64,000 nucleotides of DNA from Streptomyces sp. NRRL WC-3742 (GCF_000720635.1 NZ_JOCF01000009.1:62001-126000); one strand, 5' to 3'; shown: positions 1 to 7,393, counted from the first letter of the stretch. Notes: generated from the sequence alone by a model not told the origin. Made by a program: numbers and translations.

Positions 1-2253
1 GAGGAGGCCGACCTCAGCGCCGTCACCGACCCGCGCCAACTCCTCCTCCTGCAAGGGCTGTTCACCAGGCAGCCGGACGACCGCTGGACGGCGGCCGAGG
101 TCCGCTCCTGGCTGGAGGGCGCCAGCCCGCCGGTGGTGCGCCGCCGCCCGCAGTCCCACCGGCCGATCAGCTACCACGGCGCCTCGTACAGCGACCCGGC
201 CCGCCTCGTCGAGGTGCTGCTGCGCGACTCCCTCGCCTCGGCCGAGTGGCTGGCCACCGGGGGAGCGCAGCGGCTGCGCACCTGGCTGAGCGAGGACGTC
301 CGCGACACCGTCTTCGACCTGCACTACCTCACCGAGGTCGTCCAGGCGCCCGGCGCCCTGCGCACCGAACGCGCGGGCGTCGCCGTCCTGGCCCTCGGCG
401 TCGCCTTCCTCCAGGCCGCCACCCCGCAGTACCTGGGCCGGCAGGTCGACACCACCGGGCTGGAACACATCGCCGCCGAGACCGCGACGGACGGCTACGC
501 GTTCATCGAACAGCTGGTGGCCTGCGGGGCGGCCTCCGTCGCCGCCCGCTACGACTGCTTCCACCCCGAGTGCGCCGGGGACCACTGCTCGAGGCTGCTC
601 GCACTGGCCGCGCTGCCACAGGTCATGGTCGAGGTCGAACGGGCCGCGCGGACGGTCGGCGGCGGGCGGCGCGGCGGGGACGGCCTCAGCCCCGGCGAGC
701 GCGAGGAGGCGCGGCGCCTCGCCGTCTGGCTGAGCCTGCGGCCCCGGGAACGCGAGCGCGTCCTCGGCCGGCTCTCCCCACTGCCCGCCGCCCTCCACCG
801 GTTGCCGCTGCCCGTACGGGCCTCGGAGATCGCGGCCGTCGTCGCCTCGGCCGTGGTGGACGCGGCCCTCGCCGCCGGAGCCAGGACCCGGACGGCGGTG
901 CGCGCGGCGGCCCGCCGACCGGTGCAAGCGGAGGGCGCCGAAGCCCGCCCGGAGGTGCGCCGGCGCTGGTCCGCCCTGCGACGGCGGGCCCTGGGCGCCG
1001 ACCCCGCCGAGGCCGGCGGGCGGGCGGCGCTGATCGCCGCCGAAACGCTTCGCCCCCGCTCCAGGGCGCGGGAGGAGTCCGCCGGCCGGACCGAGGGCGT
1101 GGCCGGTACGGGCCGGCCCGGGCGCGTCGCCCGCTGGTGGCAGGACCGGCGGCGACCGCCCGTGGACCTGCGCGGCCGGGTGCGCGCCTGGTGGCCGCAC
1201 GCGCGGCGGGCGCTGCCCCGGCGGGCGGTGGCCGCGCTGCTGCTCCTGCTCGGGTTCGGGCTGCTGCTGTGGGCGGGGGCGGTGATCCGCCACCCCGTCG
1301 AAGCGGGCGAGCAGCTGAAGATCCTGCCGAACGGGGCCTTCGGCGGGCCGCTGCGCACGGCGGGCGAACAGGCGGCGCGGCAGGTGGTCGGGCAGCTGGG
1401 GGCGGCGTTCACGGCGGCCGTGCTGCTGGCGTTCTTCCCGGCGCGGGTGGGGGTCGGCACCGCCTTCCTGACCGGCGCCGGGGCCTTCGCCATCGGCTAC
1501 CTGCGGCTCGGGCCGCCGCTGCTCGTGGTGGAGGCGCCGGGGCCGGTGGCGGACCGGGTGGTCATGTTCGAGGGAGGGATGGGCAGTTGGGCCGGCATCA
1601 TCGCGGTGGTGGCGGTGGTGCTGTCCCTGGCGCTGATCGACCGGGCGGCCCGGCGCTTCCTGAAGCCCGCGCACGAGGCGCGGCGGCTGGTGCGGGCGGC
1701 CTGGCGGCAGCTGGAGCGACGGTCGGGCGGCGGCGCGGGCCCGGCGGGCCGCAAGGTGGCGTCGGCCGGCGAGCGCAAGCAGAGGCAGAAGCAGTGGCGC
1801 CCGGGCGGCGCGGGCACCCGTGACCGGCTGCGGTTCGCGCTCGTCGCCACCGGGGTGCTGGTCCTGCTGCTGTGGGCGGCGGTCGAGGTGCGGCTCGCCG
1901 TCACCGGACACCACCCGACCGCCCACTCCTGGGGCACCGGCCAGACCGGCGCGGCCTACCAGGCGGGATTCGTGATCCTGCTGGCCGTGGCCTCGCTGGC
2001 CTGCACCTTCGGCACGCCGGTCACCGCGCGGGTGCTGTTCGGCGCCTGGATCCTCGGCACCCTGTTCCTGGGCGCCTGGCCCCGCGCGCTCGGCCCGATC
2101 GAGGCCCTGCGGATCCCGGTGCTCCAGGGGTGGTTCGGCGGTATCGCCGAGTGGTGGGGGCACGCCGCGTTCTGGGCGGCCCTGCTGATCGCCCTGCCGC
2201 TCGCGGGGTACGGGGTGCTGCGGACGATGCGGTGGCCGGAGGTGGGGGACTGA
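1..2253 (+). CDS. Kinase-like membrane protein, N-terminus cut by window edge
   Basis: The frame is open from the first base, so the gene begins outside the window. Window residues 14-42 (an L-Q-G-L-F ... D-R-W-T-A-A-E-V ... W-L-E-G pattern) look like the last helices of a Ser/Thr protein kinase C-lobe. A long Arg/Ala-rich middle follows, then about seven hydrophobic segments (near residues 409-430, 465-505, 530-547, 610-630, 655-672, 677-694 and 720-743). A membrane-anchored kinase or pseudokinase fits; the catalytic loop is not in view, so activity cannot be judged. It is convergent with the ribA remnant across a repeat-rich spacer. Confidence 0.6.
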   Translation, partial: EEADLSAVTDPRQLLLLQGLFTRQPDDRWTAAEVRSWLEGASPPVVRRRPQSHRPISYHGASYSDPARLVEVLLRDSLASAEWLATGGAQRLRTWLSEDVRDTVFDLHYLTEVVQAPGALRTERAGVAVLALGVAFLQAATPQYLGRQVDTTGLEHIAAETATDGYAFIEQLVACGAASVAARYDCFHPECAGDHCSRLLALAALPQVMVEVERAARTVGGGRRGGDGLSPGEREEARRLAVWLSLRPRERERVLGRLSPLPAALHRLPLPVRASEIAAVVASAVVDAALAAGARTRTAVRAAARRPVQAEGAEARPEVRRRWSALRRRALGADPAEAGGRAALIAAETLRPRSRAREESAGRTEGVAGTGRPGRVARWWQDRRRPPVDLRGRVRAWWPHARRALPRRAVAALLLLLGFGLLLWAGAVIRHPVEAGEQLKILPNGAFGGPLRTAGEQAARQVVGQLGAAFTAAVLLAFFPARVGVGTAFLTGAGAFAIGYLRLGPPLLVVEAPGPVADRVVMFEGGMGSWAGIIAVVAVVLSLALIDRAARRFLKPAHEARRLVRAAWRQLERRSGGGAGPAGRKVASAGERKQRQKQWRPGGAGTRDRLRFALVATGVLVLLLWAAVEVRLAVTGHHPTAHSWGTGQTGAAYQAGFVILLAVASLACTFGTPVTARVLFGAWILGTLFLGAWPRALGPIEALRIPVLQGWFGGIAEWWGHAAFWAALLIALPLAGYGVLRTMRWPEVGD

Positions 2254-2426
2254 CGGCGGACGGATGACAGATGACAGATGACAGCGGACAGATGATGAAA
2301 TCTGCCAGCTGTCATCTGTCATCCGTCCGCTGTCATCCGTTCGCCGTCACCTGTGATCTGTGACCCGTGATCTGTGACCCGTGATCCGTGACCCGTGATC
2401 CGTGATCCGTGATCCGTTCGCGGCCC
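2254..2426. repeat. Heptamer tandem repeats forming a hairpin between convergent genes
   Basis: The left part is built from 7-bp units GATGACA / GCGGACA. The right part is a run of GTGATCT, GTGACCC and GTGATCC units. The left units are the inverse of the central CTGTCAT units, so the middle folds into a long imperfect hairpin around a GATGAAATC loop. The position between two convergent genes fits a bidirectional terminator. The same unit family recurs at 54842-54945. Confidence 0.75.
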
Positions 2427-2712
2427 TCAGCCGACCAGGCGCGGCAGCTCGATCGAGTGCCCCGTCCGCTCCACCTTCGCGGTCAGGTAGCGCACGTTGC
2501 TCGGCGACAGGTGCACGCCGGTCGGCACCCGGCGGTGCACGGTGACGCCGAGTCCGGCCAACTGCTCGGCCTTGTCGGGGTTGTTGCTCAGCAGGTCGAC
2601 GTCCGTCGCGCCGAGGGCGGCGAGCATCTGGGCGGCGGCGGTGTAGTCCCGGCCGTCCTCGGGCAGGCCCAGGGCAGCGTTGGCCTCGTACGTGTCGAGG
2701 CCCGAGTCCTGG
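2427..2712 (-). pseudogene. ribA: ribA 3' fragment (GTP cyclohydrolase II C-terminus), cut by prophage
   Basis: The translation runs from Q-D-S-G-L-D-T-Y-E-A-N through L-L-S-N-N-P-D-K to the usual RibA C-terminus, and picks up exactly where the 51830-52186 fragment stops. GTP cyclohydrolase II opens the GTP ring in the first step of riboflavin synthesis. This half lacks the zinc and catalytic residues and has no start of its own; phage sequence supplies an open extension to 2744 with a plausible ATG, but no function is expected. The host should have another ribA or ribBA copy, since streptomycetes commonly carry several. Confidence 0.9.
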
Positions 2713-2735
2713 GGTAACGGTACACCCCTCCACCT
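2690..2735. other. attL, left prophage junction in ribA
   Basis: The ribA reading frame stops matching RibA at 2709-2712, where the bases CTGG are shared with the right junction at 51839-51842. Bases to the left are ribA, bases to the right are phage (GGTAAC and onward). Core length and exact crossover dinucleotide are inferred from the two junctions only. Confidence 0.8.
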
Positions 2736-2783
2736 TGTTCCCAACCTGCGGAAACGGCGGGAGGTGGATGGCTATGTACCTGT

Positions 2784-2975
2784 CTACACGGTCGTGCTCT
2801 CCTTGCTTACTGCTTCGCGCCGGATCTTGTCCGAGTAGGCGCGCAGGCGGGCCATGGTCAACTCGGCTCCGGCCAGTTCCTCAGACGGCAGATAGACCAC
2901 CCGTGGGGCCTCAGGCCCGCCGTGGCTTATCTCGACTTCGAGCCCCATCAGGCCCCGCTGCTTCGTAGACGTCAC
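2784..2975 (-). CDS. Small protein next to attL, function unknown
   Basis: A 63-residue frame with a GTG start at 2975, charged and soluble, with E-V-E-I and V-V-Y-L-P strand-like segments and a C-terminal helix rich in Arg, Lys and Glu. It is the first phage gene inside the left junction and is read toward it. The ribosome site is weak. I do not recognise the family. It could be a minor cargo gene of the lysogenic-conversion region. Confidence 0.5.
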   Translation of the reverse strand: MTSTKQRGLMGLEVEISHGGPEAPRVVYLPSEELAGAELTMARLRAYSDKIRREAVSKESTTV

Positions 2976-3107
2976 GCGGGGGAGCCTATCCGGTGATCGA
3001 CTTCTGGCGACACGACGCCGAGAAGGCCCCGTTGCGGGACAATGGGTCAGTCACGGAACGGGACCAGGCCCGCTGCTGGGGGTGAAGGCAGCAGGGGTGC
3101 GAGATGG

Positions 3108-3293
3108 TCAGTGCGTGTCGATCACGCGGACGTCGAGGGAGAGGCCGCGCCGCCAGATCTCCACGGTTCGGCGCTCGGTGATGCGGGCGTACACGAGCTT
3201 GCCAGGATCGCTCTCGGCCAGGGGCGTTCGGTAGTACCTGACGCCGGTCACCATGTAGACGACAAGGACGAGGATCAAAGCGGCGCGTTCCAT
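3108..3293 (-). CDS. Small single-helix membrane protein, last gene of peptide cassette
   Basis: 61 residues from ATG 3293, preceded by GGAG about 9 bases upstream. Residues 4-21 (A-L-I-L-V-L-V-V-Y-M-V-T-G and onward) form one transmembrane helix, followed by a charged soluble tail containing W-R-R-G and D-V-R-V-I-D. The frame is open further upstream to 3491, but that part overlaps the oxygenase gene and looks like a shadow. It follows the TPR-oxygenase gene on the same strand, so it could serve export, anchoring or immunity for the putative modified peptide; that role is inference from position. Confidence 0.55.
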   Translation of the reverse strand: MERAALILVLVVYMVTGVRYYRTPLAESDPGKLVYARITERRTVEIWRRGLSLDVRVIDTH

Positions 3294-3351
3294 GGGGTGC
3301 TCCGGTTGTGCAGGGGTGGGCAGGCGGGCCGAGTTGGCTAAGTGCCCCCGA

Positions 3352-4605
3352 CTAGTGAGGGGTCGACGGGAGGTTCGTGGGAGTGCGCAGAGCTTCATCC
3401 CGCGCTCGGAAGCCGAAGCTGATAAGGGTGACGCGCTCGCCGGCACCGAGGGGCGTCCGGCCGTGCGGCGTGAGCGCGCCGTCGAACACAACGCAGTCGC
3501 CTGCTTCGAGGCCGCATTCGAGGTAGCCGTCGGCGGCGATGAAGACGGTCGTGCTGACCTGGGGCGCCCCGCTGGGGTACTCGTGCCGTAGGCAAAGGAT
3601 CAGGTTCGCCTCACCGAAGCCCAGCTCGTCCAGGTGGAAGTTGAGGAACTGCCCTTCCTCCGTGTACGCAATGTAAACGGCGGTGTGCGGCTGCTCGACG
3701 TCCAGGCCCGTGGACCTGGCCACCACAGAGGCGAGGTCGATCTGTCCGGCGAAGTGCTCCGCCGCCTCGCCAGCAGCCGCGTTCCACTTGCCGTTGTGGA
3801 GGTATCCGCTTGAGGCAACTGCCTTCTCGGCCTCCTCCGCCATGGCAGCGATCAGCCCGTCGGGAAGCGACTGATCACGCTGGTGACGTAGGTGGCGTGG
3901 GTGCACTCGCTGATGTGCGGTGAGCGCTCGGACTGCGTCGCGCAGGCCGGGGAAGTCCTCCGCCCACCGGGCCGGCACTCGGGCCGAGCTGCGCGACTGG
4001 AGCCACGTGGTCCACTTGCTGCTCCAGTCGGCCACCACCCGGCCGGGTGCCGCCTTCGACCTGGCTTGGCTGATCAGCAGCTCGACCCGATCGAGCGCGT
4101 CTTGTGTCGACTTGACCAGCTCGCTGTCGTCCTTGGCGGTCCGCAGCCGCAGCGCTTCTCGCAGGTGGGCCTGGGCCCCTGCGAGGTCACCAAGCTCCAG
4201 GAGGTGCTTGCCGGTGTGCTGGAGCGCGAAGTCCACGAGTTCCGGATGCTGGTTCCGTGCGGTGTCCAACGCGCTGCGGTAGAGCGCATCCGCCGCCTGC
4301 ATGTCCCCGGCGTAGCGGTGTGCGTCGCCGAGGTTGAGCCCGGTGGCGACGACGGCACGGCTGTTTCCGATCGCGGCAGCCAGGTCGAGCGACTGCCGCA
4401 GGACCGTCCGGGCCTCGTCGTAGTAGCCCAGGCTCAGCTGGCCGATGCCGATCCAGCGGGTCAGGACCCGGGCGCGAGCGGGGTCGGTCCCCTCCGGCAA
4501 CTTGCGTAGTTCCTCGTGAAGTTCGCCGACCGCAGCGGTCAGCGCGACCCGGTCGGTGGGGACCATCCGCAGGTGATCGTCCTGAGTGATGAGGTGCTGG
4601 AGCAC
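3352..4605 (-). CDS. TPR protein with C-terminal 2OG-Fe(II) oxygenase-like domain
   Basis: 417 residues from GTG 4605, with an AGGGAAGG ribosome site. Residues about 25-190 are helical repeats of TPR type (G-Y-Y-D-E-A-R-T-V-L, G-D-M-Q-A-A-D-A-L-Y, G-D-L-A-G-A-Q-A-H-L). The C-terminal 150 residues carry the iron facial triad of a 2-oxoglutarate dioxygenase: His324 and Asp326 in F-H-L-D-E, His381 in P-H-G-R-T, and Arg391 ten residues on as the expected 2-oxoglutarate anchor. This is the layout of prolyl-hydroxylase-like enzymes. It lies 35 bp downstream of the HExxH gene in the same direction. TPRs could hold the peptide or partner protein. Substrate is unknown; peptide or protein hydroxylation is the best guess. 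Confidence 0.7.
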   Translation of the reverse strand: MLQHLITQDDHLRMVPTDRVALTAAVGELHEELRKLPEGTDPARARVLTRWIGIGQLSLGYYDEARTVLRQSLDLAAAIGNSRAVVATGLNLGDAHRYAGDMQAADALYRSALDTARNQHPELVDFALQHTGKHLLELGDLAGAQAHLREALRLRTAKDDSELVKSTQDALDRVELLISQARSKAAPGRVVADWSSKWTTWLQSRSSARVPARWAEDFPGLRDAVRALTAHQRVHPRHLRHQRDQSLPDGLIAAMAEEAEKAVASSGYLHNGKWNAAAGEAAEHFAGQIDLASVVARSTGLDVEQPHTAVYIAYTEEGQFLNFHLDELGFGEANLILCLRHEYPSGAPQVSTTVFIAADGYLECGLEAGDCVVFDGALTPHGRTPLGAGERVTLISFGFRARDEALRTPTNLPSTPH

Positions 4606-4640
4606 TGGACCTTCCCTCGTTCGGTTCTGCTCAGCGGGTA

Positions 4641-5567
4641 CTACAGCTGGTCGGTCTGGTGGCGCAGGTCGGCCAGCAGCTCAACCCCGTGCGGGGAGAA
4701 CTGGTCACTCAGGAGTTCGAGTTCGCGCGTCAGGTAGCGGACGGCCGGCAGCCCCTCGTCGTAGGCCGTCTGGATGCAGTCACGCTCGTTGGCGGTCAGG
4801 TCGTGGCGGTCGAGCTCCGTCTGGCGGAACCGCAGTAGCTGGTTGTACACGCAGGTCGCGTGGAATGCCCTGTCCACCTCCCAGAACTGGTTGCGCGCGC
4901 TGCCCTGTCCGGCCCGCCACTTGATCTCGATCTTGGGGGACTTCTGGGACGAGTAGCCGTCGGCGAAGACCTGGTTCTGGATCACGTGGAAGCTGACCGA
5001 CTGGTGGACAGCTTCGTGCAGCAGGTTCTCTGCCAGGAAGAGAGCGGACGCCTCCGGGCTGACGGTGTTCGGCGGGATGTGGTGCCTGGCCTTCTCGGAG
5101 AACACGATGACGTACGGGAGTGCGGGGTCGCTGGAGCTGGTCAACGACGAGCTGCGGACACCGGGCTTGAGGCCGACCCACAGCAGCCCACGGACGAACT
5201 CGGCGACGCGGGCGAACCCCTCGGGGTGGACCAGCGACAAGCGGTCCAGGGCCGCAGACAGAGCCGTTCGCCGCTCGTCGGTGTGCTTGACGATCTCGTA
5301 GTCCGTCAGGTTGATCTCGTTGGCGATCCCACTGGGAAGCTCGGCGTCAAACCAGTCGAAGCGCGCGCCGGCCACGGTCACGGACTCGGCGCGGAGCGAC
5401 CGGGCGTGATCCGCGTAAGGAGTACCCGACTTCACCAGGGTCTCCATCAGTGCGAACGGGAGGGCCAAGCTAGCACCCTCCTCCCGGAGCCGGGTCAGCG
5501 CCGGGTCCTTACGGTCGAGGTCGAAGAAGGAGCCGGCGGGGACGCGGGTGGCGATCGTGGTCGACAC
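4641..5567 (-). CDS. HExxH-motif protein, candidate peptide beta-hydroxylase
   Basis: 308 residues from GTG 5567, with AAGGAGA upstream. The key motif is H184-E-A-V-H188, followed by Q-S-V-S-F-H, and then a conserved-looking W-E-V-D-R-A-F-H-A-T stretch near residue 229 that could give a further metal ligand. This is the pattern of the HEXXH-motif family found in natural-product peptide loci, whose characterised members are reported as iron and 2-oxoglutarate dependent peptide beta-hydroxylases rather than proteases. The gene directly follows a 59-residue repeat peptide, which strengthens that reading. A zinc peptidase acting on the same peptide is the main alternative. Confidence 0.7.
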   Translation of the reverse strand: MSTTIATRVPAGSFFDLDRKDPALTRLREEGASLALPFALMETLVKSGTPYADHARSLRAESVTVAGARFDWFDAELPSGIANEINLTDYEIVKHTDERRTALSAALDRLSLVHPEGFARVAEFVRGLLWVGLKPGVRSSSLTSSSDPALPYVIVFSEKARHHIPPNTVSPEASALFLAENLLHEAVHQSVSFHVIQNQVFADGYSSQKSPKIEIKWRAGQGSARNQFWEVDRAFHATCVYNQLLRFRQTELDRHDLTANERDCIQTAYDEGLPAVRYLTRELELLSDQFSPHGVELLADLRHQTDQL

Positions 5568-5689
5568 GATGGACTCTCCTTGGTCGAAACGTGCAGATGG
5601 GTGGATCAGGGGATGGCGGGCCGACCCAGGGTGCTGCCGAGTCGACCCGCCGTGCCGTCAGCCAGACGGCTTCACTTCGGTGCCGGAGG

Positions 5690-5869
5690 TCAGACCTCGG
5701 TGCTCACCGGGGCGAAGTCGCCGTCCGGGACCGAGTGGTCCAGGCGGCGGGTCAGGGACGCGACGGAGGCCGCCGGGACGAAGTCGCCGTCCGGGACCGA
5801 GTGGTCCAGGCGGCGGGTCAGGGACGCGACGGAGGCCGCCGGGGCGGCGGGGGCGTCGATCGAGGACAT
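5690..5869 (-). CDS. Candidate precursor peptide, 59 aa with duplicated 22-aa block
   Basis: An ATG at 5869 with AAGGGG about 8 bases upstream opens a 59-residue frame. After a short Ala/Pro-rich start (M-S-S-I-D-A-P-A-A), residues 10-31 and 32-53 repeat the same block: P-A-A-S-V-A-S-L-T-R-R-L-D-H-S-V-P-D-G-D-F followed by V or A. The tail is P-V-S-T-E-V. Each block offers Asp, His and Phe side chains of the kind hydroxylated by HExxH-type enzymes. Length, repetition and the oxygenase gene 123 bp downstream all suggest a modified-peptide precursor with two core copies. It does not end in the FxSxx pattern of the best-known HExxH-associated peptides, so it would be a different family. Confidence 0.7.
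   Translation of the reverse strand: MSSIDAPAAPAASVASLTRRLDHSVPDGDFVPAASVASLTRRLDHSVPDGDFAPVSTEV
5714..5843. repeat. Two 64-bp identical direct copies, 66-bp period, inside the peptide gene
   Basis: Bases 5714-5777 and 5780-5843 are identical, separated by two bases that differ. This encodes the duplicated 22-residue block of the candidate precursor. Identity at third codon positions too means a recent duplication or active homogenisation. Confidence 0.9.
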
Positions 5870-5965
5870 AGGTTTCCCCTTTCAGGTGAATGTGCCATCG
5901 GAAATGCGTGGTGTCATCAAGGAACTTCCCGGGAGATCTGCGCCGGCTCCCTGAATCCGAAAATC

Positions 5966-5994
5966 AATGTAGCTGGCACCGGAGATCAATTGAA
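5966..5994 (-). promoter_or_regulatory. Candidate promoter for the peptide cassette
   Basis: Read on the minus strand, TTCAAT (5989-5994) and TACATT (5966-5971) are separated by exactly 17 bp, close to the TTGACA/TATAAT consensus. They lie about 97 bp upstream of the peptide start, in an AT-rich stretch (5880-6070) that stands out from the surrounding GC-rich DNA. Confidence 0.4.
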
Positions 5995-6117
5995 GAGTTT
6001 CCCTCGCCTTTCAGGGGAAAACTTTTTCCGCCAGTGTCGCTAGTTTTTCGGCATAGCTATATCCTCTGCTCTGGTGTCAAAGCAGAGGTGGAATGGCAGG
6101 CCAGAAGCCCCTGTCTC

Positions 6118-6327
6118 CTAACGTGCAGAAGCAGGGGCCTCCTCTGGTGGCTCTCCATGGTGCTGCCGGGGCTGGTTGGTGGCGCGGGAGGACCGCGCGC
6201 GGTCGGGACGCACCCCCTCACAAGGGGCGGGGCCGGCCGAATTCACCCATTGCCCGCATTGAAAGCAATAGCCAAGATCGCTTTCCGGATCGAAAGCGAT
6301 AGGGTGCTTGCAAATTGGGCAATCCAT
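6118..6327 (-). CDS. Small zinc-ribbon protein
   Basis: 69 residues from ATG 6327 with GAGGTAG upstream. The N-terminus has paired C-P-I-C and C-F-Q-C-G motifs about 18 residues apart, which would bind one zinc ion, followed by a disordered tail rich in Pro, Arg and Glu. It starts 8 bp after the stop of the DUF397-like gene and shares its transcript. Role unknown; small zinc ribbons of this type are often nucleic-acid or protein adaptors. Confidence 0.6.
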   Translation of the reverse strand: MDCPICKHPIAFDPESDLGYCFQCGQWVNSAGPAPCEGVRPDRARSSRATNQPRQHHGEPPEEAPASAR

Positions 6328-6335
6328 GGGCTACC

Positions 6336-6536
6336 TCATGAGGCGAGGCCGAGGCGCTGGGACTCGGCGCGAATCAGGTCCGTCCACCCTTCGGGGCTCA
6401 TGGTGACCACCTCGTTGGGGCGCTCGCTGTCTCGGACAGCGACTACGCCGACCACATTAGTGGCCACCTGCGGGCAGTTGTTCACCCTCTTGTCCCGGCA
6501 TGCGACGGTCGAGAACTCGAACTCCGGTATGGACAA
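6336..6536 (-). CDS. DUF397-like small protein
   Basis: 66 residues from TTG 6536, with AGGAGGA six bases upstream. The pattern N-C-P-Q-V-A, then V-A-V-R-D-S-E-R-P, then S-P-E-G-W-T-D-L-I matches the usual DUF397 layout (N-C-V-E-V-A ... V-A-V-R-D-S ... S-P-A-E-W). DUF397 proteins of actinomycetes typically sit beside XRE-type regulators and are thought to modulate them. Here an XRE-TPR gene lies about 1 kb away on the opposite strand. A pairing with that regulator is likely but inferred. Confidence 0.65.
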   Translation of the reverse strand: MSIPEFEFSTVACRDKRVNNCPQVATNVVGVVAVRDSERPNEVVTMSPEGWTDLIRAESQRLGLAS

Positions 6537-6593
6537 GGTGTTCCTCCTAGCTGCCTTGACGGTATTGGTGCCCCTTATTGACAGGGGTGGTGC

Positions 6594-6637
6594 CCCGTCC
6601 TGGCACGGCAGAGCGGCACGCCCGGTGCCAGGACGGG
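6594..6637 (-). terminator. Strong hairpin between small leftward genes
   Basis: CCCGTCCTGGCAC (6594-6606) pairs perfectly with GTGCCAGGACGGG (6625-6637), a 13-bp stem around an 18-base loop. There is no clear T-tract. It separates the 6669-7393 gene group from the DUF397/zinc-ribbon pair, so it may attenuate leftward transcription. Confidence 0.6.
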
Positions 6638-6668
6638 AGTGGTGGCAGCGCGGTTGCCCGCGCCAGGT

Positions 6669-6947
6669 CTACGCCGGGCGCTTGTCGAGCGCGGCCCGCA
6701 GCGCGGCGAGGCGCTGGGGGCTTCGGGCGCGGGTGATGCAGTCCTCACAGATCAGGTGGCAGGTGCTCCGAGCGTCGCCGGGGGCCTGGAGCGAACTGCC
6801 AGCACACACCAGCGTGTCCCGACGACAGACCCAGCAGGTTCCCGCGCGGTAGCCATCGGGCCTGTCCGCGATGAATCCCTCAGCCGGGAGGCGGACGGGT
6901 AGCGGCGGCGGGGTGCTCCCTCGTACAGGCAGCGAGGGGCGGCTCAC
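6669..6947 (-). CDS. Small Cys-rich protein
   Basis: 92 residues from a GTG at 6947 that overlaps the upstream stop by four bases (GTGA), so the two genes are probably translationally coupled. The first 35 residues are Pro-rich. Then C-W-V-C, a lone Cys, and C-H-L-I-C-E-D-C suggest a treble-clef-like zinc site, followed by a basic helix ending R-A-A-L-D-K-R-P-A. A longer open frame upstream is a shadow of the neighbouring gene. Function unknown. Confidence 0.55.
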   Translation of the reverse strand: MSRPSLPVRGSTPPPLPVRLPAEGFIADRPDGYRAGTCWVCRRDTLVCAGSSLQAPGDARSTCHLICEDCITRARSPQRLAALRAALDKRPA

Positions 6948-7114
6948 TCCGCAGCCTCCAAGTCCTCCAGCGGGACCATCTGCGGGTAGGGGTCGCTGGA
7001 GCCGTCCGGGTTCACCCAGACGTGGTTGGCGAGCTTGCTCGGGGTCTCGGCAACGGTGCCCGTCCATCCGCCGGTGCGGTGCCGGACCGGGTCTCCCTGG
7101 ATCACACTGTTCAC
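6944..7114 (-). CDS. Small protein, function unknown
   Basis: 56 residues from GTG 7114, with GGAGAGG upstream (an internal GTG at 7105 is possible). The sequence reads like one small beta domain: G-D-P-V-R-H-R-T-G-G-W-T-G-T-V, V-W-V-N-P-D-G and M-V-P-L-E-D-L-E. This resembles phage proteins with a KOW- or SH3-like barrel fold, but I cannot name the family. It overlaps the next gene by GTGA. Confidence 0.55.
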   Translation of the reverse strand: MNSVIQGDPVRHRTGGWTGTVAETPSKLANHVWVNPDGSSDPYPQMVPLEDLEAAE

Positions 7115-7168
7115 AGTTGCGCCTCTCCATCGGGTCGGGGCGTGCGATGTGGTGGTGCTGGTCGCGGT

Positions 7169-7393
7169 TCAGGCCGAGAGGCCAGAGCGGGAGGCCGTGC
7201 AGTTCGGGCAGGGGCAGGTGGCGCGCACGGCGTCGATCTGGAGCTGCGTGCTCACCGTCGCGGCCTGCCCAGCCGCCTTGGCCGCCCGGTAATCGTCCAG
7301 CGGGCTCCAGCCGGGGGGCAGCCGGAGCAGCTCGTACTTGCTCGGGCCGGCCGCGACCTCGCGGTACTCACGTTTCGGGGCGCGTCTCGCCAT
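7169..7393 (-). CDS. Small protein with C-terminal CPCPNC motif
   Basis: 74 residues from ATG 7393, chosen because AAGGAGG lies 10 bases upstream; the open frame continues to 7477 without a ribosome site. The N-terminus is basic, the middle has L-R-L-P-P-G-W-S-P-L-D-D-Y-R-A-A-K-A-A-G, and the end has C-P-C-P-N-C. It is the first gene of the leftward immunity-side group and is divergent from the XRE regulator. Function unknown. Confidence 0.55.
   Translation of the reverse strand: MARRAPKREYREVAAGPSKYELLRLPPGWSPLDDYRAAKAAGQAATVSTQLQIDAVRATCPCPNCTASRSGLSA

Noticed and set aside
246..1823. Large open frame within the kinase-like gene in another frame
   Set aside because: Arg/Gly/Pro-rich low-complexity translation with no ribosome site; out-of-frame shadow.
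5548..6043. Plus-strand frames opposite the repeat peptide gene
   Set aside because: They show internal repetition only because the 66-bp repeat is read backwards; the minus-strand frame has the ribosome site, the correct start and the operon context.
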